NCBI GenBank assembly: GCA_003254905.1
Contig: QANU01073048.1
Coordinates: 66,787 to 130,786 of the forward strand
Direction of reading: 5' to 3'
Length of the DNA stretch: 64,000 bases
Source of the DNA: Nissolia schottii
Lineage: Eukaryota; Streptophyta; Magnoliopsida; Fabales; Fabaceae
Shown one piece after another: positions 36,311 to 47,966 of this stretch (the first letter of the stretch is position 1; every line of letters begins with the position of its first letter). The notes under the pieces are model-generated. The model did no database searches and was not told the DNA's origin. It saw only the letters and a list, made by a program, of their open reading frames with translations. The translations under genes and the position numbers were made by a program.

Positions 36311-37490
36311 TTTAGGCCAGACTGCCTGTCAGGGCCTGCGGCCGGCCTGTTTACTCTCAAATGTTCATTTGTGTTTACTTAAAAAAAAAACTTATTTTAC
36401 CTTTAATGAGACTCAAACCCAAGACCTATGTCATTCACAGCAATGCCTTATCCACTAGACTAGCATTACTTTTAACAACATTTTGTGCAATCATATTTAT
36501 TAATATAATTTTATTATTTAATTTTTTTAAAGAAACCATAATCTAAAGAGTCCCTAGGACTCTCCCACACTCACACTCTCATCTGAATAATGTGAGAGAG
36601 TTTTGCTGGCATTTTCCTTTTTGTTTTTTGTTGGTCAAATGCCATATATTCTATTTATGATCTTACTATCACATACTAAACAAGAGAATCGGTGATATAC
36701 ATAATAAAGTTGAGCAAACTTTTTTGGAATATGGACTTTGGTTTCTTAATGATAAAATCAATGGATGAAAATTTGATTTTCCTTCACATAAAGGATATTC
36801 ACGTTGTTCAAACTTGTCTTTTGATCTGTTTCTTCATGGGCAAACCTCAGCAACTTGCAACTTTAGAGTTTCAATTCTTTATTGAAAATGTCTTTTTGAT
36901 TCATATTGAATTCATACACGCTTGTTATATAGTAAATGTTATATATTCAGTTAAACTCTCTCCCTTCTCTCAAGAAATACCTTTTTATATATATATATAT
37001 TAGTTTTTTTACTTCAGAATATTATTATATTAAAAAATTAAGTTATTAACAAAAATAATACTTTGTTATGATTATTTTTGAAAAATTAAAAATTGCATAT
37101 TTTATTTTAATATTTATTTTTTATGATAAAAAAATATACAGGCATGTCTGTCACTAATGTATGACATTTTACCAACAAAAAACAAAAAGGAAAATGCCAG
37201 CAAAAACTCTCTCACATTATTCAGATGAGATGAGAGAGTGAGTGTGGGAGAGTCTTAAGGACTCTTTAGATTATGGTTTCTTTAAAAAAAATTAAATAAT
37301 AAAATTATATTAATAAATATGATTGCACAAAATATTTGCATGCTAGTCTAGTAAATAAAGCATTGCTTTGAATGACAAAACTCTTGGATTTGAGTCTCAC
37401 TGAAGGTGGCTAAAAAATTAGCCTATAACAATTAACAGGCCAGACTCAGGCCTGACAAGCTCCAGGCTTGGCCTGGCCTGTTCCCACCTA
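36311..37490. mobile_element. Long inverted-repeat element, outer arms AGGCC-rich, hAT-like
   Basis: The left arm (about 36385-36652) and right arm (about 37165-37425) are highly similar inverted copies; for example CATCTGAATAATGTGAGAGA on the left faces TCTCTCACATTATTCAGATG on the right. Outside them GC-rich ends also mirror each other (CCTGTCAGGGCCTGCGG and CAGACTCAGGCCTGACAAG). The right terminus reversed starts TAGGTGGGAACAGGCCAGG, a common hAT-type MITE end. The about 510-bp middle has no recognised protein. Each arm also contains an outward-pointing tRNA-like module (TAGTCTAGTGGATAAGGC then GGGTTTGAGTCTC). Confidence 0.7.
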
Positions 37491-39136
37491 TATTCCTACT
37501 AACCACTCACAAACGATAGGAAACCGTGTTTTGGTCCATGTGGTAATTAACTACTTCAATAAATGAAGAATTCAAAATGTTGGTGTGATTACATGCAAAA
37601 TATACTGTTCCTTTTGACAGATTAATTAGCTGCACATGACTTGCATTGCATATAACCAACTTATATGGGTGAAGACATGTTAAAATTTTAAAGAATAGTA
37701 ATAAGTAACATACTGATAAAAAATGAACCAAGTGGAAACCTATAGACAGTATATGAATTTTGAGTCAACATATGATGTCTCATCCATTATTTACCATGGT
37801 TTCTTGATTAGTTTGTTGTTTAAATCTTCCCAAAATTTTGGACTTATGCTGAGTATGTTTTCCAACAAGAAACGTTATTTAGTTATCCCTTGCACGGAGA
37901 AGTCGATCGAGAAGTACTTAATGACAAGAAAATGAAAGAGTTGAAAAAGGAGGGGATCCAAAAATGTGTTTGCAAAATGAACTTCGAAAAAGTAGCAGCA
38001 ATATGAACAAACCAAAGTTCAACGGCTAATAACGGTGCCACTACTGCTTTTTCATTCCCAAACGGATATGAAAATATGGGCTAGCCGTTGTTGGCACTTT
38101 TGGAGTTAAAAAGCCTTTGGTCCTTTCGTTGGTTTGGAAGAGTTGGACACACAGAGAAAAAAAGGGCAAGTTTGAATTTTAAAGCATCTAAAAGCACCAA
38201 TATTCTACAAAGGGAAAAAAAAAAGGAAAAAAAGAAAGAGTATTATTTTATGCATGTAATAACATTCGTTGATACGGTTTCCATATAGTAGTAGAATAGA
38301 AATATTGATGTAGGAATAACAAAGGACGATATTGTCAAAGAAGATTTGGTCCTCTCTTTATCCCCCCTATTTTTGTATACTGCATAGCATTCAAATCCTG
38401 AATTATATCAATTCAACTGTTTTATTCAAACACACACCTAATTTAACTGTTTTATTCATGACTTCCTTTCCTATTTTTTAGAAGTGAAAAAATGTATATA
38501 CCATGTATACATGTGTGTGAATCTTGTTGAAGCATTTATATTATTTTATTACAAATTAAACACTACTTAAATACATGCATTTAGATTTGGGTGTCCCTTA
38601 AATGGTTTGTGATGGAGTACTCTTTCTACTCCTGTGATTTTTGTTACACTGAATTTTTTCATGAAAAATTTTAATGAGATATTGTCCTAACATGTCGGGC
38701 TTGTAATTCTTGGTGAGTTGTCCTACGATACTCCTTGTTGTTATTGCTTGCCATTTATGGGTTTAAGCCGCTTTTAATATTAAAAAGACATGCATTTAGA
38801 TAAAATTTAGATACATGCACTTTGAAAAACATTTTGGCAAATGTTTGATTTGAAAAACATTAAAACAAATTTTATATATTAGCCTTTCAAAATTGAATTC
38901 TTAAAACATTTTAATTTGATCTTAATTTGATTCATTATAGGACAAAATGACAATTTAGAGACCACATTAGTTTTCAAATTATTTACAAGACTAACATAAT
39001 GTTCTGTATGCATGTTAATTCTATCATTGGGAGTCAATAATTTGCCTTAATAATAAGACTTATTTAGAGCCTAAGTCAAATTAAAGTATTGAACCACAGG
39101 AAATGTTAAGAGGCAAGTGTCAAATTATATTCCCTT
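37491..39136. other. Intergenic, no gene seen
   Basis: Short chance ORFs only, including plus-strand frames at 37723 and 38088 without recognisable domains. Confidence 0.5.
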
Positions 39137-39560
39137 AAATATGTTTTGGTCTACGAAAAATGTTTGAAATTTTGTTTAAATCTCTAAAAAAAAAAATTCT
39201 TTTGCCTTTGACCTAAACATATAAAAAATTATATGATTTGTTAGTGAAACTTTGTTAACTTTACATATGGTTATCAAAGTGTCACATTAGTAGTATAATG
39301 TAAATAAAATAAATCCACTTAATACATAACTTGACCCATGACTCGCAATTTAATCCAATTTTGAGTGGCAGATGGTTATGATTTGGGAGGCAAATTCTAA
39401 CCAAATAATGAGGTATGAGTCGAGTTATTGGTCGATTGAATTTATTTTGCTTATATATCAATGTTAATGTAACACTTTATTAGCTGCATTAACATTCAAC
39501 CCAATGTCACTAAATATAAAGACTAAAACCATATTATTTTTAATATGTTTAGACCAAAAT
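39137..39560. mobile_element. MITE family M2, copy 1
   Basis: Left AAATATGTTTTGGTCTACG is inverted to right TAATATGTTTAGACCAAAAT. The interior word CCAATTTTGAGTGGC, followed by GGTTATGATTTGGGAGGC, matches CCAATTTTAAGTGGT and GGGTCATAATTTAGGGAC in the copy at 47967-48430. Non-coding. Confidence 0.5.
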
Positions 39561-39944
39561 TAAAAGAATAATAGTAATTTTTTAAGAACCTTGACTAAAT
39601 CTTGAAGCTTTGTGTGGGAGGAACCAGAACATATTTAATCCAATTAAATAACATGTTCCTTAAATAAATTATTAGTATTATATTTTGAAGTTTGAAAGTA
39701 CCCAGAAACTTGTGTTAGAGACGCAGAGAGACGTTGGCATTGCATGTGGGAATTTGACACTCAAATTGAAAGTTGAAACACACAACAATCATAGAGAGAG
39801 GCAAAGCCTGTGCACTAACTATAGCATCAAAATTCACAAACCTTTTTGGGGAAAAAGCCACAATAATGTTCCTTCGTTCCCTCTCATCTTTTTTTCGTGT
39901 CTCATACAGAGCAACCTCAACGGTCCCTTTCCCATACGATAATC

Positions 39945-39951
39945 TATAAAA
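39945..39951 (+). promoter_or_regulatory. Candidate TATA box of the RopGEF gene
   Basis: TATAAAA lies 112 bp upstream of the RopGEF ATG at 40057, giving a plausible 5' UTR of about 80 nt. The sequence between is T-rich, without an upstream ATG in good context. Confidence 0.5.
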
Positions 39952-40056
39952 ACCTCTGTTGTTTTCTTCATTTGAGTCATTACTAATAACCCCAATTTGC
40001 TTTTTTGGTCTCAAAATCAAAACTTTGTAATTCTTAAGTGAAAATCTCTGCTAAAG

Positions 40057-43000
40057 ATGGAACCTTTACGCAACAAGGGTGGGAATTCACAGAAGAAAAG
40101 AGATGGGTCTCGTTCTTCTTCTTCAGCTAAGAACAAGTCCTTCACTTGTTCCACTGAAACCAGTTGCAGTGACTCCAGTGAGGGAGCAAAGGCAAAAGGG
40201 TCTTCTCCAATTCGGAAGGCCACTGTCTCCAAACGTGACAATTCAGATGAAAAGGAAAATGTAGATAATTCCAACTTGGAAGCTGCAATCAGTTCAAAAA
40301 TGTCAGGTAAGTATTTTTATTTTATTCTTTTTTACTTGGGAGTTTCAATATCTTTGTGTATATTATAATGCTTTCTCTAGGAACTAGAAGAGGGATGCAG
40401 TGCTAATGGCTTGCGTTTCTATTTCTAGTTTTCATTTTCTGTTTTTTTTGACTGTATTCTATTTTTTAAGGATTTTGTTAAGGAAATAATAAAAACAAAA
40501 AAGTGAATTTCTCGTACAAAATCCTAAAAAATAGAAAACAACAAACAGGAACGCAAATGCACCATACATACACCCTATACTTATATACATAAAGTTTGTG
40601 TTTTAATGCCTGTAATGTTTGTGCACTTAATTAAGTATAATTGAGAATATCATCTATAATTTTTTAATGTTTGTGCACTCATGAGAATAAAGTTTGTGCA
40701 TTATTAATGGTGTATGTATGAGTGTATAAAATTGGGTGTACACGTAGTATTTTTGTAACTTTTTTAACATCTCAAGAAATTTTTAACTCTAATCTGTTTA
40801 GAACTCAAAATAAGCTCATCCAAACACATTTTTTCATTTTTGGTTAAGTTCTTTGGTGGTTGTCTAATTACTGCTAATTTATTAGGAAAAATTGTTGGGG
40901 CAGAGGTTCATATGATGAAGGAAAGGTTTGCGAAATTACTGCTTGGTGAAGATATGTCAGGATCAGGAAAAGGGGTGTGCACTGCTTTGGCCATCTCAAA
41001 TGCTATTACTAATCTGTGTGGTACGCTTTTCTCTCTTACACCAAAAGTGATGTTGAGGCTCATGCTATAGTTGAGAGCAATGTTGCTTCTTTCTGCTTTG
41101 GAAAATTCTTCAAATTTTCTGTTTTGGTATACATTTCTTGATGTTTGTAACAATTCATTCAATTGGGATTTCAATCAACATTCAGCCACTGTATTTGGGC
41201 AACTGTGGAGACTAGAACCTTTGCCTTGCGAGAAGAAATCGATGTGGCAGAGAGAGATGGAATGGCTTCTTTGTGTTAGTGCTCACATTGTTGAGTTGAT
41301 GCCTTCCTGGCAAACATTTCCAGATGGAAGTAAGCTTGAGGTAAAATTGGACTTAGTCCCCATCTGCGACTTCAATTTTCTTTTCCTTGAAGAACAATCA
41401 AGCAGAACTCTATTATGATATTAATTAGAATTTTGCTAACAAGTGCCGGACACTTGTTAAAGTAAAAAAAATATGGTAAATTTTCACTGTAAAATTTTTT
41501 TTTTTTAAGCACTCAACGCATTAAAAACACTGAAAGCTTCAAATCATTTGGCACTTGTTAGCTAAACCCTTTCAGAAATGTGATGTTTTTGTGATATGGT
41601 GCATTGTGTAGGTAATGACTTGCAGGCCAAGGTCGGATATTTTCATCAATCTTCCGGCTTTGCGTAAACTTGACAACATGCTTCTCGTAAGTAGTGAGGA
41701 TCTTATTCTTTCATTGGTATACTAGTAGTTAGTAGAGAAACCATTCTGAGGTTTTTCGCGTGCACTGCCCTTTTATCACAGGAAATTTTAGATGGTTTCG
41801 CTGGTACGGAGTTTTGGTATGTTGACCAAGGAATCTTAGCCCCGGATGGAGATGGATCAGCATCTTTTCGCAAAAGAATTCTTCGGCAAGAGGAGAAGTG
41901 GTGGCTTCCGGTTCCCCGTGTTCCCCCTTCCGGTCTTGGTGATGACTCAAGAAAGCAGTTGAATCACACACGAGAATGTGCGAACCAAATACTAAAAGCA
42001 GCCATGTCTATCAATGGCCTTGCATTAGCTGAAATGGAAGTTCCTGAGTCATATTTAGAAGTCCTTCCAAAGGTATGATTACCAACATAAATAGATTTTG
42101 GTGCATTGCATGATTAAGAATTTGATATGCATAAGATTGATTACAAACACTGCGAGTTTATTAATACAGCTTGCACAGACTATAACACAGCCTATAACTA
42201 TGCTGCATCATAAACTCAAGGGGGGCAAACACATATTTTGAGTAAACCTTCAAATTCATTCGTAGAGTTGTTGACATCGGTCATGTTCATCCCCATGCTA
42301 TGGAAATGATCATATCACTCCTTGAAGTTCCCAAAAACCAGTCAAGTTAGTCTTTTGACATCAGTCAAATTAGTCTCTCCCAGGGGTTGACCCACTTTTG
42401 GAAACCTCAAAGACTAATAATATGATCATTTCCATATCCTGCGAATGAACTTGATCGAAACTGATAACTCTAAGGATGAGTTAGGTTTATTGCATATATT
42501 TTCTCTAAATATATGTAGACTACTTAGTACCTGTTGTGACATGTTCTAGTTAATGTTCTGCAGGATTTTACATTATCTTGAATTTTAAATTAGATATTTC
42601 ATAGAGTTCTTCAAAGTTCAAAGACACATGACACATTGTCTGAACTTTTCAGAATGGAAGAACTTGCCTAGGGGATTTCATTTACCGTTACATAACATCA
42701 GACCAATTCTCTCCGGAGTGCCTCCTTGATTGCCTGGAACTCTCCTCTGAACACGTTGCGCTACAGATTGCTAACCGTGTGGAAGCCTCAATTTATGTGT
42801 GGAGGCGCAAAGCTCACTCTAGACCCCCGCCTAATCCCAACCATTCAATCGCAAAGTCATCCTGGGAAATGGTCAAGGACTTCATAGCCGATGGAGATAA
42901 GCGAGAATTTCTGGCAGAAAGAGCTGAAAGCATTCTACTTTCGTTGAAGCAGCGTTTCCCAGGTTTAACTCAAACTACCTTGGACATCAGCAAGATCCAG

Positions 43001-43740
43001 TGCAACAAGGTTCCATGCTTCTCTTTCTTTCCTTTTTCATCAAGTAAACTAACGAATCACTTTCCTAGTGCATGTTTGGTTGTCAAGTGGGGTAAACCTA
43101 GAATCGATTTTGAGTCTCAGCATAGAAGTGAAATTTTCTCACTTCTAGGACACCAAAATCGATTCTGAGTCACCAAAACGGAAATTCAAACACGCTAATA
43201 ATGTAGATGTTCCTCCCAAGGCCTTCACATTGAGACATTTCGTTTCGAACATTTCAGGATGTTGGGAAATCCATACTAGAGAGCTACTCAAGAGTTTTGG
43301 AGAGCATGGCGTTTAACATTGTCGCTCGCATAGATGATTTGCTATATGTGGATGACTTGACCAAACATTCAGACAGGTTCCAATTAGTACCAACAATTAA
43401 TGTGGTTTCTCAGCAGAAGATTCCACATCCACTGACAGTGTCAAACACAGGCACTCCGCGCAAAGCAGCCTTTGGCATGCCGAGATTTTCGCCTGCACAA
43501 CTAATTAGTCCTTCAAGGGCTCCTTTGGTCGGCAACAATAACAACATCATTATCAAACCTCATCGCCGTGGCTTTGGGGTGAGAAGAGTGCTGTCAAATT
43601 ATCTTGGAGGCGAGACGAAAGCAACAAAGGTTTTTAGCAGCAATTCAACCGAGATGACTAGTTCAAACCAATGTAGTAGGAAAACAGAACATCCAGAACC
43701 CCAGAAGGAGTCATACACCACGAAAAGGAAGACAAAATGA
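40057..43740 (+). CDS. RopGEF: Rop guanine nucleotide exchange factor (PRONE domain), seven exons, 575 aa
   Basis: Exons 40057-40306, 40904-41020, 41186-41340, 41612-41686, 41782-42072, 42653-43009 and 43258-43740 sum to 1728 nt with consistent phases. RopGEFs load GTP on ROP GTPases at the plasma membrane during polarised growth and signalling. The N-terminus (1-83) is Ser/Lys-rich and variable. The PRONE domain spans about 84-454, from [20 protein letters not shown] through [65 protein letters not shown] and [12 protein letters not shown] to DDLLYVDDL. The basic C-terminal tail (455-575) has [13 protein letters not shown] and is probably regulatory. For exon 2 I used the acceptor at 40903 because it restores the family MSEV.MMKERF; an in-phase acceptor at 40895 would add three residues. 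Introns 1 and 6 hold MITE-like inverted repeats. One conserved Asp (CVSDHIVE in relatives, from memory) is Ala here. The subgroup number is not assigned. Confidence 0.95.
40405..40560. mobile_element. MITE inside RopGEF intron 1
   Basis: Left CTTGCGTTTCTATTTCTAG and right AAACAGGAACGCAAATG are inverted, with inner arms TATTTTTTAAGGATTTTGT and ACAAAATCCTAAAAAATA. About 150 bp, non-coding, fully intronic. Confidence 0.55.
43066..43200. mobile_element. Small MITE inside RopGEF intron 6
   Basis: Ends TAGTGCATGTTTGGTTG and ATTCAAACACGCTA are inverted. Inner inverted words are AGAATCGATTTTGAGTC and AAAATCGATTCTGAGTC, with a centre AGAAGTGAAATTTTCTCACTTCT-like palindrome. Its position between exons 6 and 7 leaves the splice sites intact. 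Confidence 0.5.
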
Positions 43741-45311
43741 TGAGTGTGGTTGAAACTCTTGTAAACATTTATGATAGTTTTATTTTATTTATTTATTTAT
43801 TTATTTACCTCCTTTGTATTATTTACTAGTATATGTTGTTAGTTGGGAATGAAGATTCATAGCTGTGGAGGTTATTGCAGTCTCTTACTGAATTCTGAAA
43901 TGGTTCAACATGAAAGTTGTTGTTGTTGTTGTATATGTTTTACGTTTGAGTGATATTATAAAATTATTAGGACTCTCCCATGTTTTGGAGCAAGTTTTTC
44001 ACGATCAGTTCTTAAATCAGAGAATGACACATGAAAGTTTTTCTTAACTACACACTCTTAAGTTAGAAAAATATCTACACATCATTGATTGGAGAACTGG
44101 GTTAATAAAGATATAAAGAATTGGATCAAAATTTTGTCCAATGTGAGATTGATACTTGATACCATAGCCAGCAGCCACTCCTTGCAGCTGCAACGAGTTA
44201 TAACAAAAATTAAATTAATGATTTTTGTGATATAGAAAATGTATTTTCCTCTGTTCAGATACACACATCCAAGGTCTTTGTATCATCTGTCACCAACATT
44301 GTATGATATGGATTGTAGTTAGTGAGTTTCAGCCTTTAGTTATATTAGTTACTCAAGTTGTTAGTATCATTAACAAAGAGTAATATGTAGGCACATGTGC
44401 ACACTCAAAACAAAGCACTAAGAAGTGTTATTATTACTAACCACAGCAGTAAAACCATGTTAATTGAGAGGAATGAAGACCTAGAAACCATAGAGTACAT
44501 ATGGAACATCATTACAAAACAAAAGTCTAAAGGCCAGTTACAAATATGGAAGCTTTTTATAAAATACAAACCAGGGAGCAGTTTTTGGCCTCATTGTGTT
44601 GACTAACTTAACTAATACTCCATCTTGTACAAAATAATTGTTATTTCCACTTTTAAAATACATTCATGCAAAATATATATATGCTTCTACCATGTCTTAT
44701 TTCCAGAGTACTGATTATAATAGAGAACTTCAGTAACGCATCATGCAACAGTAGGCACTGCAAACAAAATCAGCAGAGTTAACTAGTGAATCAATTAAAG
44801 ACACATATGCATGTATGCTTTCACTATAGAGATTAATTTTGATATTCTAACGATATAATCATTGTTAATTAATCATACACTATCAAATGCGAGACTTTTA
44901 AAATAGTAGACACAAGAGTAAGTCACTTGTGTTTATGTGACAACACACGTAATTGTATACATGCGTAAAATAATTTTACAACGTAAATGCATCAAAATTA
45001 AATCACTTTACTTTACTATGTATTGTAGTCCAGCAAAGCAAAGGTGCCATGATTTTTCTTATAGGAATAACAAGTTGATCTTGTTTAAAATTTAACAACT
45101 TGTTCAAGAGATAATAAAATAGAATCGGCATATATATCTTTTTGAGGTTGAATCCAATATAAGAAAAAAGGATTTAAGTAAAAGATAAAGATACATCTAA
45201 AAAGTCAAGTGAGCATAATAATTAAATCTCGAAACTTGTATGAAAATGAGTCGAGGGATAGATAAGATACCTGGTCTACAGGGTCCCGAGTTTTTTTTTA
45301 TTTTAGTGATT
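43741..45311. other. Region between RopGEF and the SIS-like gene (convergent 3' ends)
   Basis: The two genes are convergent. A (TTTA)n run at about 43780-43807 is in the probable RopGEF 3' UTR. The rest is AT-rich, with no gene recognised. Confidence 0.5.
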
Positions 45312-45955
45312 TTAATAATAAAGGGAACCTGCGAAAACAGAAAATAATAGAAGCATCCTAAGGTGAGTAATTAAATTTGTTTTTCCAGTTTTAATATCTT
45401 TTGTGATTTGTCTCAAAATTCCTTTAGCTAGCTACTGGTTGAAGAATGTGCCCTGATCCTACCTTGCCACCAGTTCCCTCTTGAAGCGTCGTTTGAATCG
45501 TTACCAGTACCATTGGGATCGCCACTACCCTCCTTATCTTTCTTGAACTGCAAAGATGGAAATTTTGATTGACAATTAATGTCCACCTTTAAAGATAAAT
45601 ATAAAGGTGTAGTCTTTTAAAATTTAAAAATTAATGAGATTTTAAGCTATAATTCACTCAAAGTAACATTCTAATTCAAAATGCTAAGATGATTAGAAAA
45701 AAAAGACAATCCTAGCTCCCAATCTAGAATTAAAAGAAGAAAAAAAAAAAAAAAAAAAAAAAAAAGGTACAGGGAGGAAATTAAGGTGATGCATACAGAT
45801 GGTGGAGGCGGAAAAATGGAACCAAAGAGACCGTTGGAGGAAGATGAAGTAAAGGAAGAAGAATCCTTAGGACCAAAAAGATGATCGAGATTCGTGGTGG
45901 TGGTTGATGATGATGATGATGAAGAGCCACCTATTTGCTTTTTGCTCTTGTCCAT
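45312..45955 (-). CDS. Short SIS-like (salt-induced serine-rich family) protein, three exons, 86 aa
   Basis: Exons on the minus strand are 45955-45797 (53 codons), 45547-45463 (28 codons plus 1 nt) and a 17-nt last exon 45328-45312, with GT-AG introns and matching phases (261 nt). The N-terminus has a Ser/Thr run followed by LDHLFGPKDSS and SSSSNGLFGSIFPPPPS. The C-terminus is FKKDKEGSGDPNG then ASRGNWWQGSLYY. From memory, Arabidopsis SIS (At5g02020) and relatives share the ..LFGS.DSS..SSSG..GSIFPPPS start and the SASRGNWWQGSLYY end. The last GSLYY is only recovered by splicing the tiny final exon, which strongly supports the model. The central block of the family (around QPCHLSSSIYYGG) is absent. 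Its function in relatives is linked to salt response; the biochemical role is unknown. A 27-A run lies in intron 1. Confidence 0.85.
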
Positions 45956-46178
45956 GTTAATATGTGTTACTGGTTGGTTGCAAAACCTTAGATTTTTGAG
46001 ACGCTTCTAATTTGGTCAACCAACGAATTACAAACCTATGTTTGGATAGAAATATTTTTTTTGTTTCAGAGAAAGAGGTCAACAAAATACAGATAATAAG
46101 GAGAAGAGGACGAGAGAGAGAGAGAGAGGAAAGAGCGCGAGTAGTATGGATGTGTTGAAAGGGCAACCAATCTGCCCT

Positions 46179-46186
46179 ATTTATAA
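46179..46186 (-). promoter_or_regulatory. TATA box of the SIS-like gene
   Basis: TATAAATA on the minus strand, about 225 bp upstream of the ATG at 45955. The presumed 5' UTR contains a GA/CT repeat (46111-46128). One base (46187) separates it from the MULE target duplication that starts at 46188, so the native upstream promoter has been displaced. Confidence 0.65.
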
Positions 46187-46187
46187 G

Positions 46188-47951
46188 CACAAAAATGGGA
46201 TTTTTTTTACCAAAATAAAATAAATATAAAATACCTTATTTCTACCGTGAAATAATTGCAATTTTTTTTAAATGAATCATGTTTTGGAGTTGATTTAAAT
46301 CAACTCCCGTGTAACTCAATTTTTTTTAATTGAAAGTTAATTTAAATTGGCTTTTAATTTTATTTTATTTTTTAAAACAAAAGTCAATTTAAATCAACTC
46401 TTTCACAATTCAAACTCTCGATACAGTTGTACTAGGACCACTAAGCCCAACTATATGTTCCAGTCTGCACGTTTTCAAGCAGAGGGAAAAATTTTAGGTG
46501 CACTCGGTTCCCCAATTTATTGCATTGGAGGAACCCTCCAAGCATAAGGAGAATGTATGCCCGGGTGCACTGCAGAATAGTCAGCGAGTCTGTCTGCCCC
46601 TCCCTGATCAAAACAAGGTATCTGCGTTGGACCCACTTAAGCATAATAGTGGATCCTTTTCTAGTGTGTTGTGAGAGACTTTTCTCCAAGCAGCTCCTCA
46701 CACAGCGCTCATTGCATCCTGCTGTTAAAGTGATTCACCCAATCTCCCGTCAAGCCAGTAACAACCAGACCTTCACTGGGAAGGCCGAGTATGACTACAA
46801 TATCATGTAATGTGACCGCGCACTCTCCAAAAGGTAAATGGAAAGTGTGGGTCTCAAGACACCACTTCTCTACCAGGGCACTAACCAATGCCCTGTCATA
46901 CTGGAATGTGGCATAATGTGCGCAACACCCCAAAATTGGGCAGCCACCAGTCCCTATTCCATCAACAGATGCAACTCATGGAAATTTGCATATTGTCTCA
47001 TCTCCAACGCTCAAGGCTACAAAATGACATAAAAAAAAGGATATTCAGATTAATTACGCTCATAAAAAGTGACTCAAATTAAAATTATAAAATACGACAA
47101 CACATTCTGCGAAATTAGTTTCTTTTACAGTGAAATCCATAAATTAATCGATTAACTGCTCTATCTTAACAATCTACTCAAAAAGCTTACATATACCTTA
47201 TCCATCTACAATAACTCTATAGATCTAACATTCAAGTTCAATAAAATATTCGTTCAATAACAATATATTATTAATCTACCAAACATTTTATTTATAAATT
47301 TACAAATCTCCACTAGCATTTTTGACCTACAATAACTTAACATTTGTCTTATCAATCTACCAAACATTTTAATTATAAATTTATAAATCTAACATTTAAG
47401 ACATTTCATCAAACACTTCACTTCTACTAAAAGTTTTCATAATTTTTACAACACTAACATGAATAGAAACACAAGAACGTTATGGTAAAAAATATCTACG
47501 TACTTGAATGTTCACTCGAGGTTGGAAGTGGTCAACATCGTTCAAATGCATTAAATTTTCACCTTTCATTGCATTGCTTACCAAAAATTCAATCCCACAA
47601 GATTTTTAAAGAGAGAGAGATTTTTTAGAGAGGTGGAGAGTTTGAATTATGAAGGAGTCGATTTAAACTGACTCTTATTTATAGGCAATACACAGAAGTC
47701 GATTTAAATAGACTTCAATAGAAGTCAATATGAATCAACTTTTGTTTTTCTTAAAAAAAATTAAAAATAAAAATTGGAAGTCGATCTAAATAATCGACTT
47801 CCAATTTAAAAAAAAATATTAAAATTTGAGTTACACGAAAGTCGATTTAAATTAACTCCCTTTATAAGGAAAATGATTCATTTTAAAACAACTTTGCAAA
47901 AAAAATGGGGCATTTTGTTTATTTTATTTGATAAAAAATCCCACAAAAATG
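46188..47951. mobile_element. MULE with long TIRs carrying a plant-mobile-domain pseudogene
   Basis: The body is 46198-47941 (1744 bp). The 10-bp direct repeat CACAAAAATG flanks it at 46188-46197 and 47942-47951, a MULE-like target duplication. The ends start GGATTTTTT in inverted orientation, and similarity runs for 200 bp or more: ATGAATCAT, then GGAGTT.ATTTAAATC, then CGTGTAACTCAA, then TCAATTTAAATCAACTC versus TCAGTTTAAATCGACTC. The TIRs contain serial near-palindromes around GATTTAAATC. No MULE transposase is present, so it was mobilised in trans. Confidence 0.85.
46395..47030 (-). pseudogene. Plant mobile domain (PMD, MAIL/MAIN-like) remnant
   Basis: The minus strand reads HYATFQYDRALVSALVEKWC, then LETHTFHLPFGECAVTLHDI, VVILGLPSEG and VTG. 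A frameshift near 46705 is followed by a second frame with TRAYILLMLGGFLQCNKLGN and RVHLKFFPLLENV. After another frameshift comes a SWA...LYRE-like end. These are hallmark PMD segments (E.W..ETHTFHLP.GE.T.TL.D). An in-frame TAG lies upstream of HYATF. PMD genes act in gene silencing and genome maintenance in Arabidopsis (MAIN, MAIL1) and are also common transposon cargo. This copy is broken. Confidence 0.85.
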
Positions 47952-47966
47952 TGTTCTCTGAGATAA

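Noticed and set aside
41071..41418. Open frame of 115 codons taken as an independent gene
   Set aside because: Its second half is RopGEF exon 3. The first part is intron 2 read through, and the CAG acceptor at 41185 restores the PRONE sequence.
45740..45766. Run of 27 A that could be a retroposition tail
   Set aside because: It lies inside intron 1 of the SIS-like gene with no retroposed body beside it, so a simple homopolymer is the better reading.
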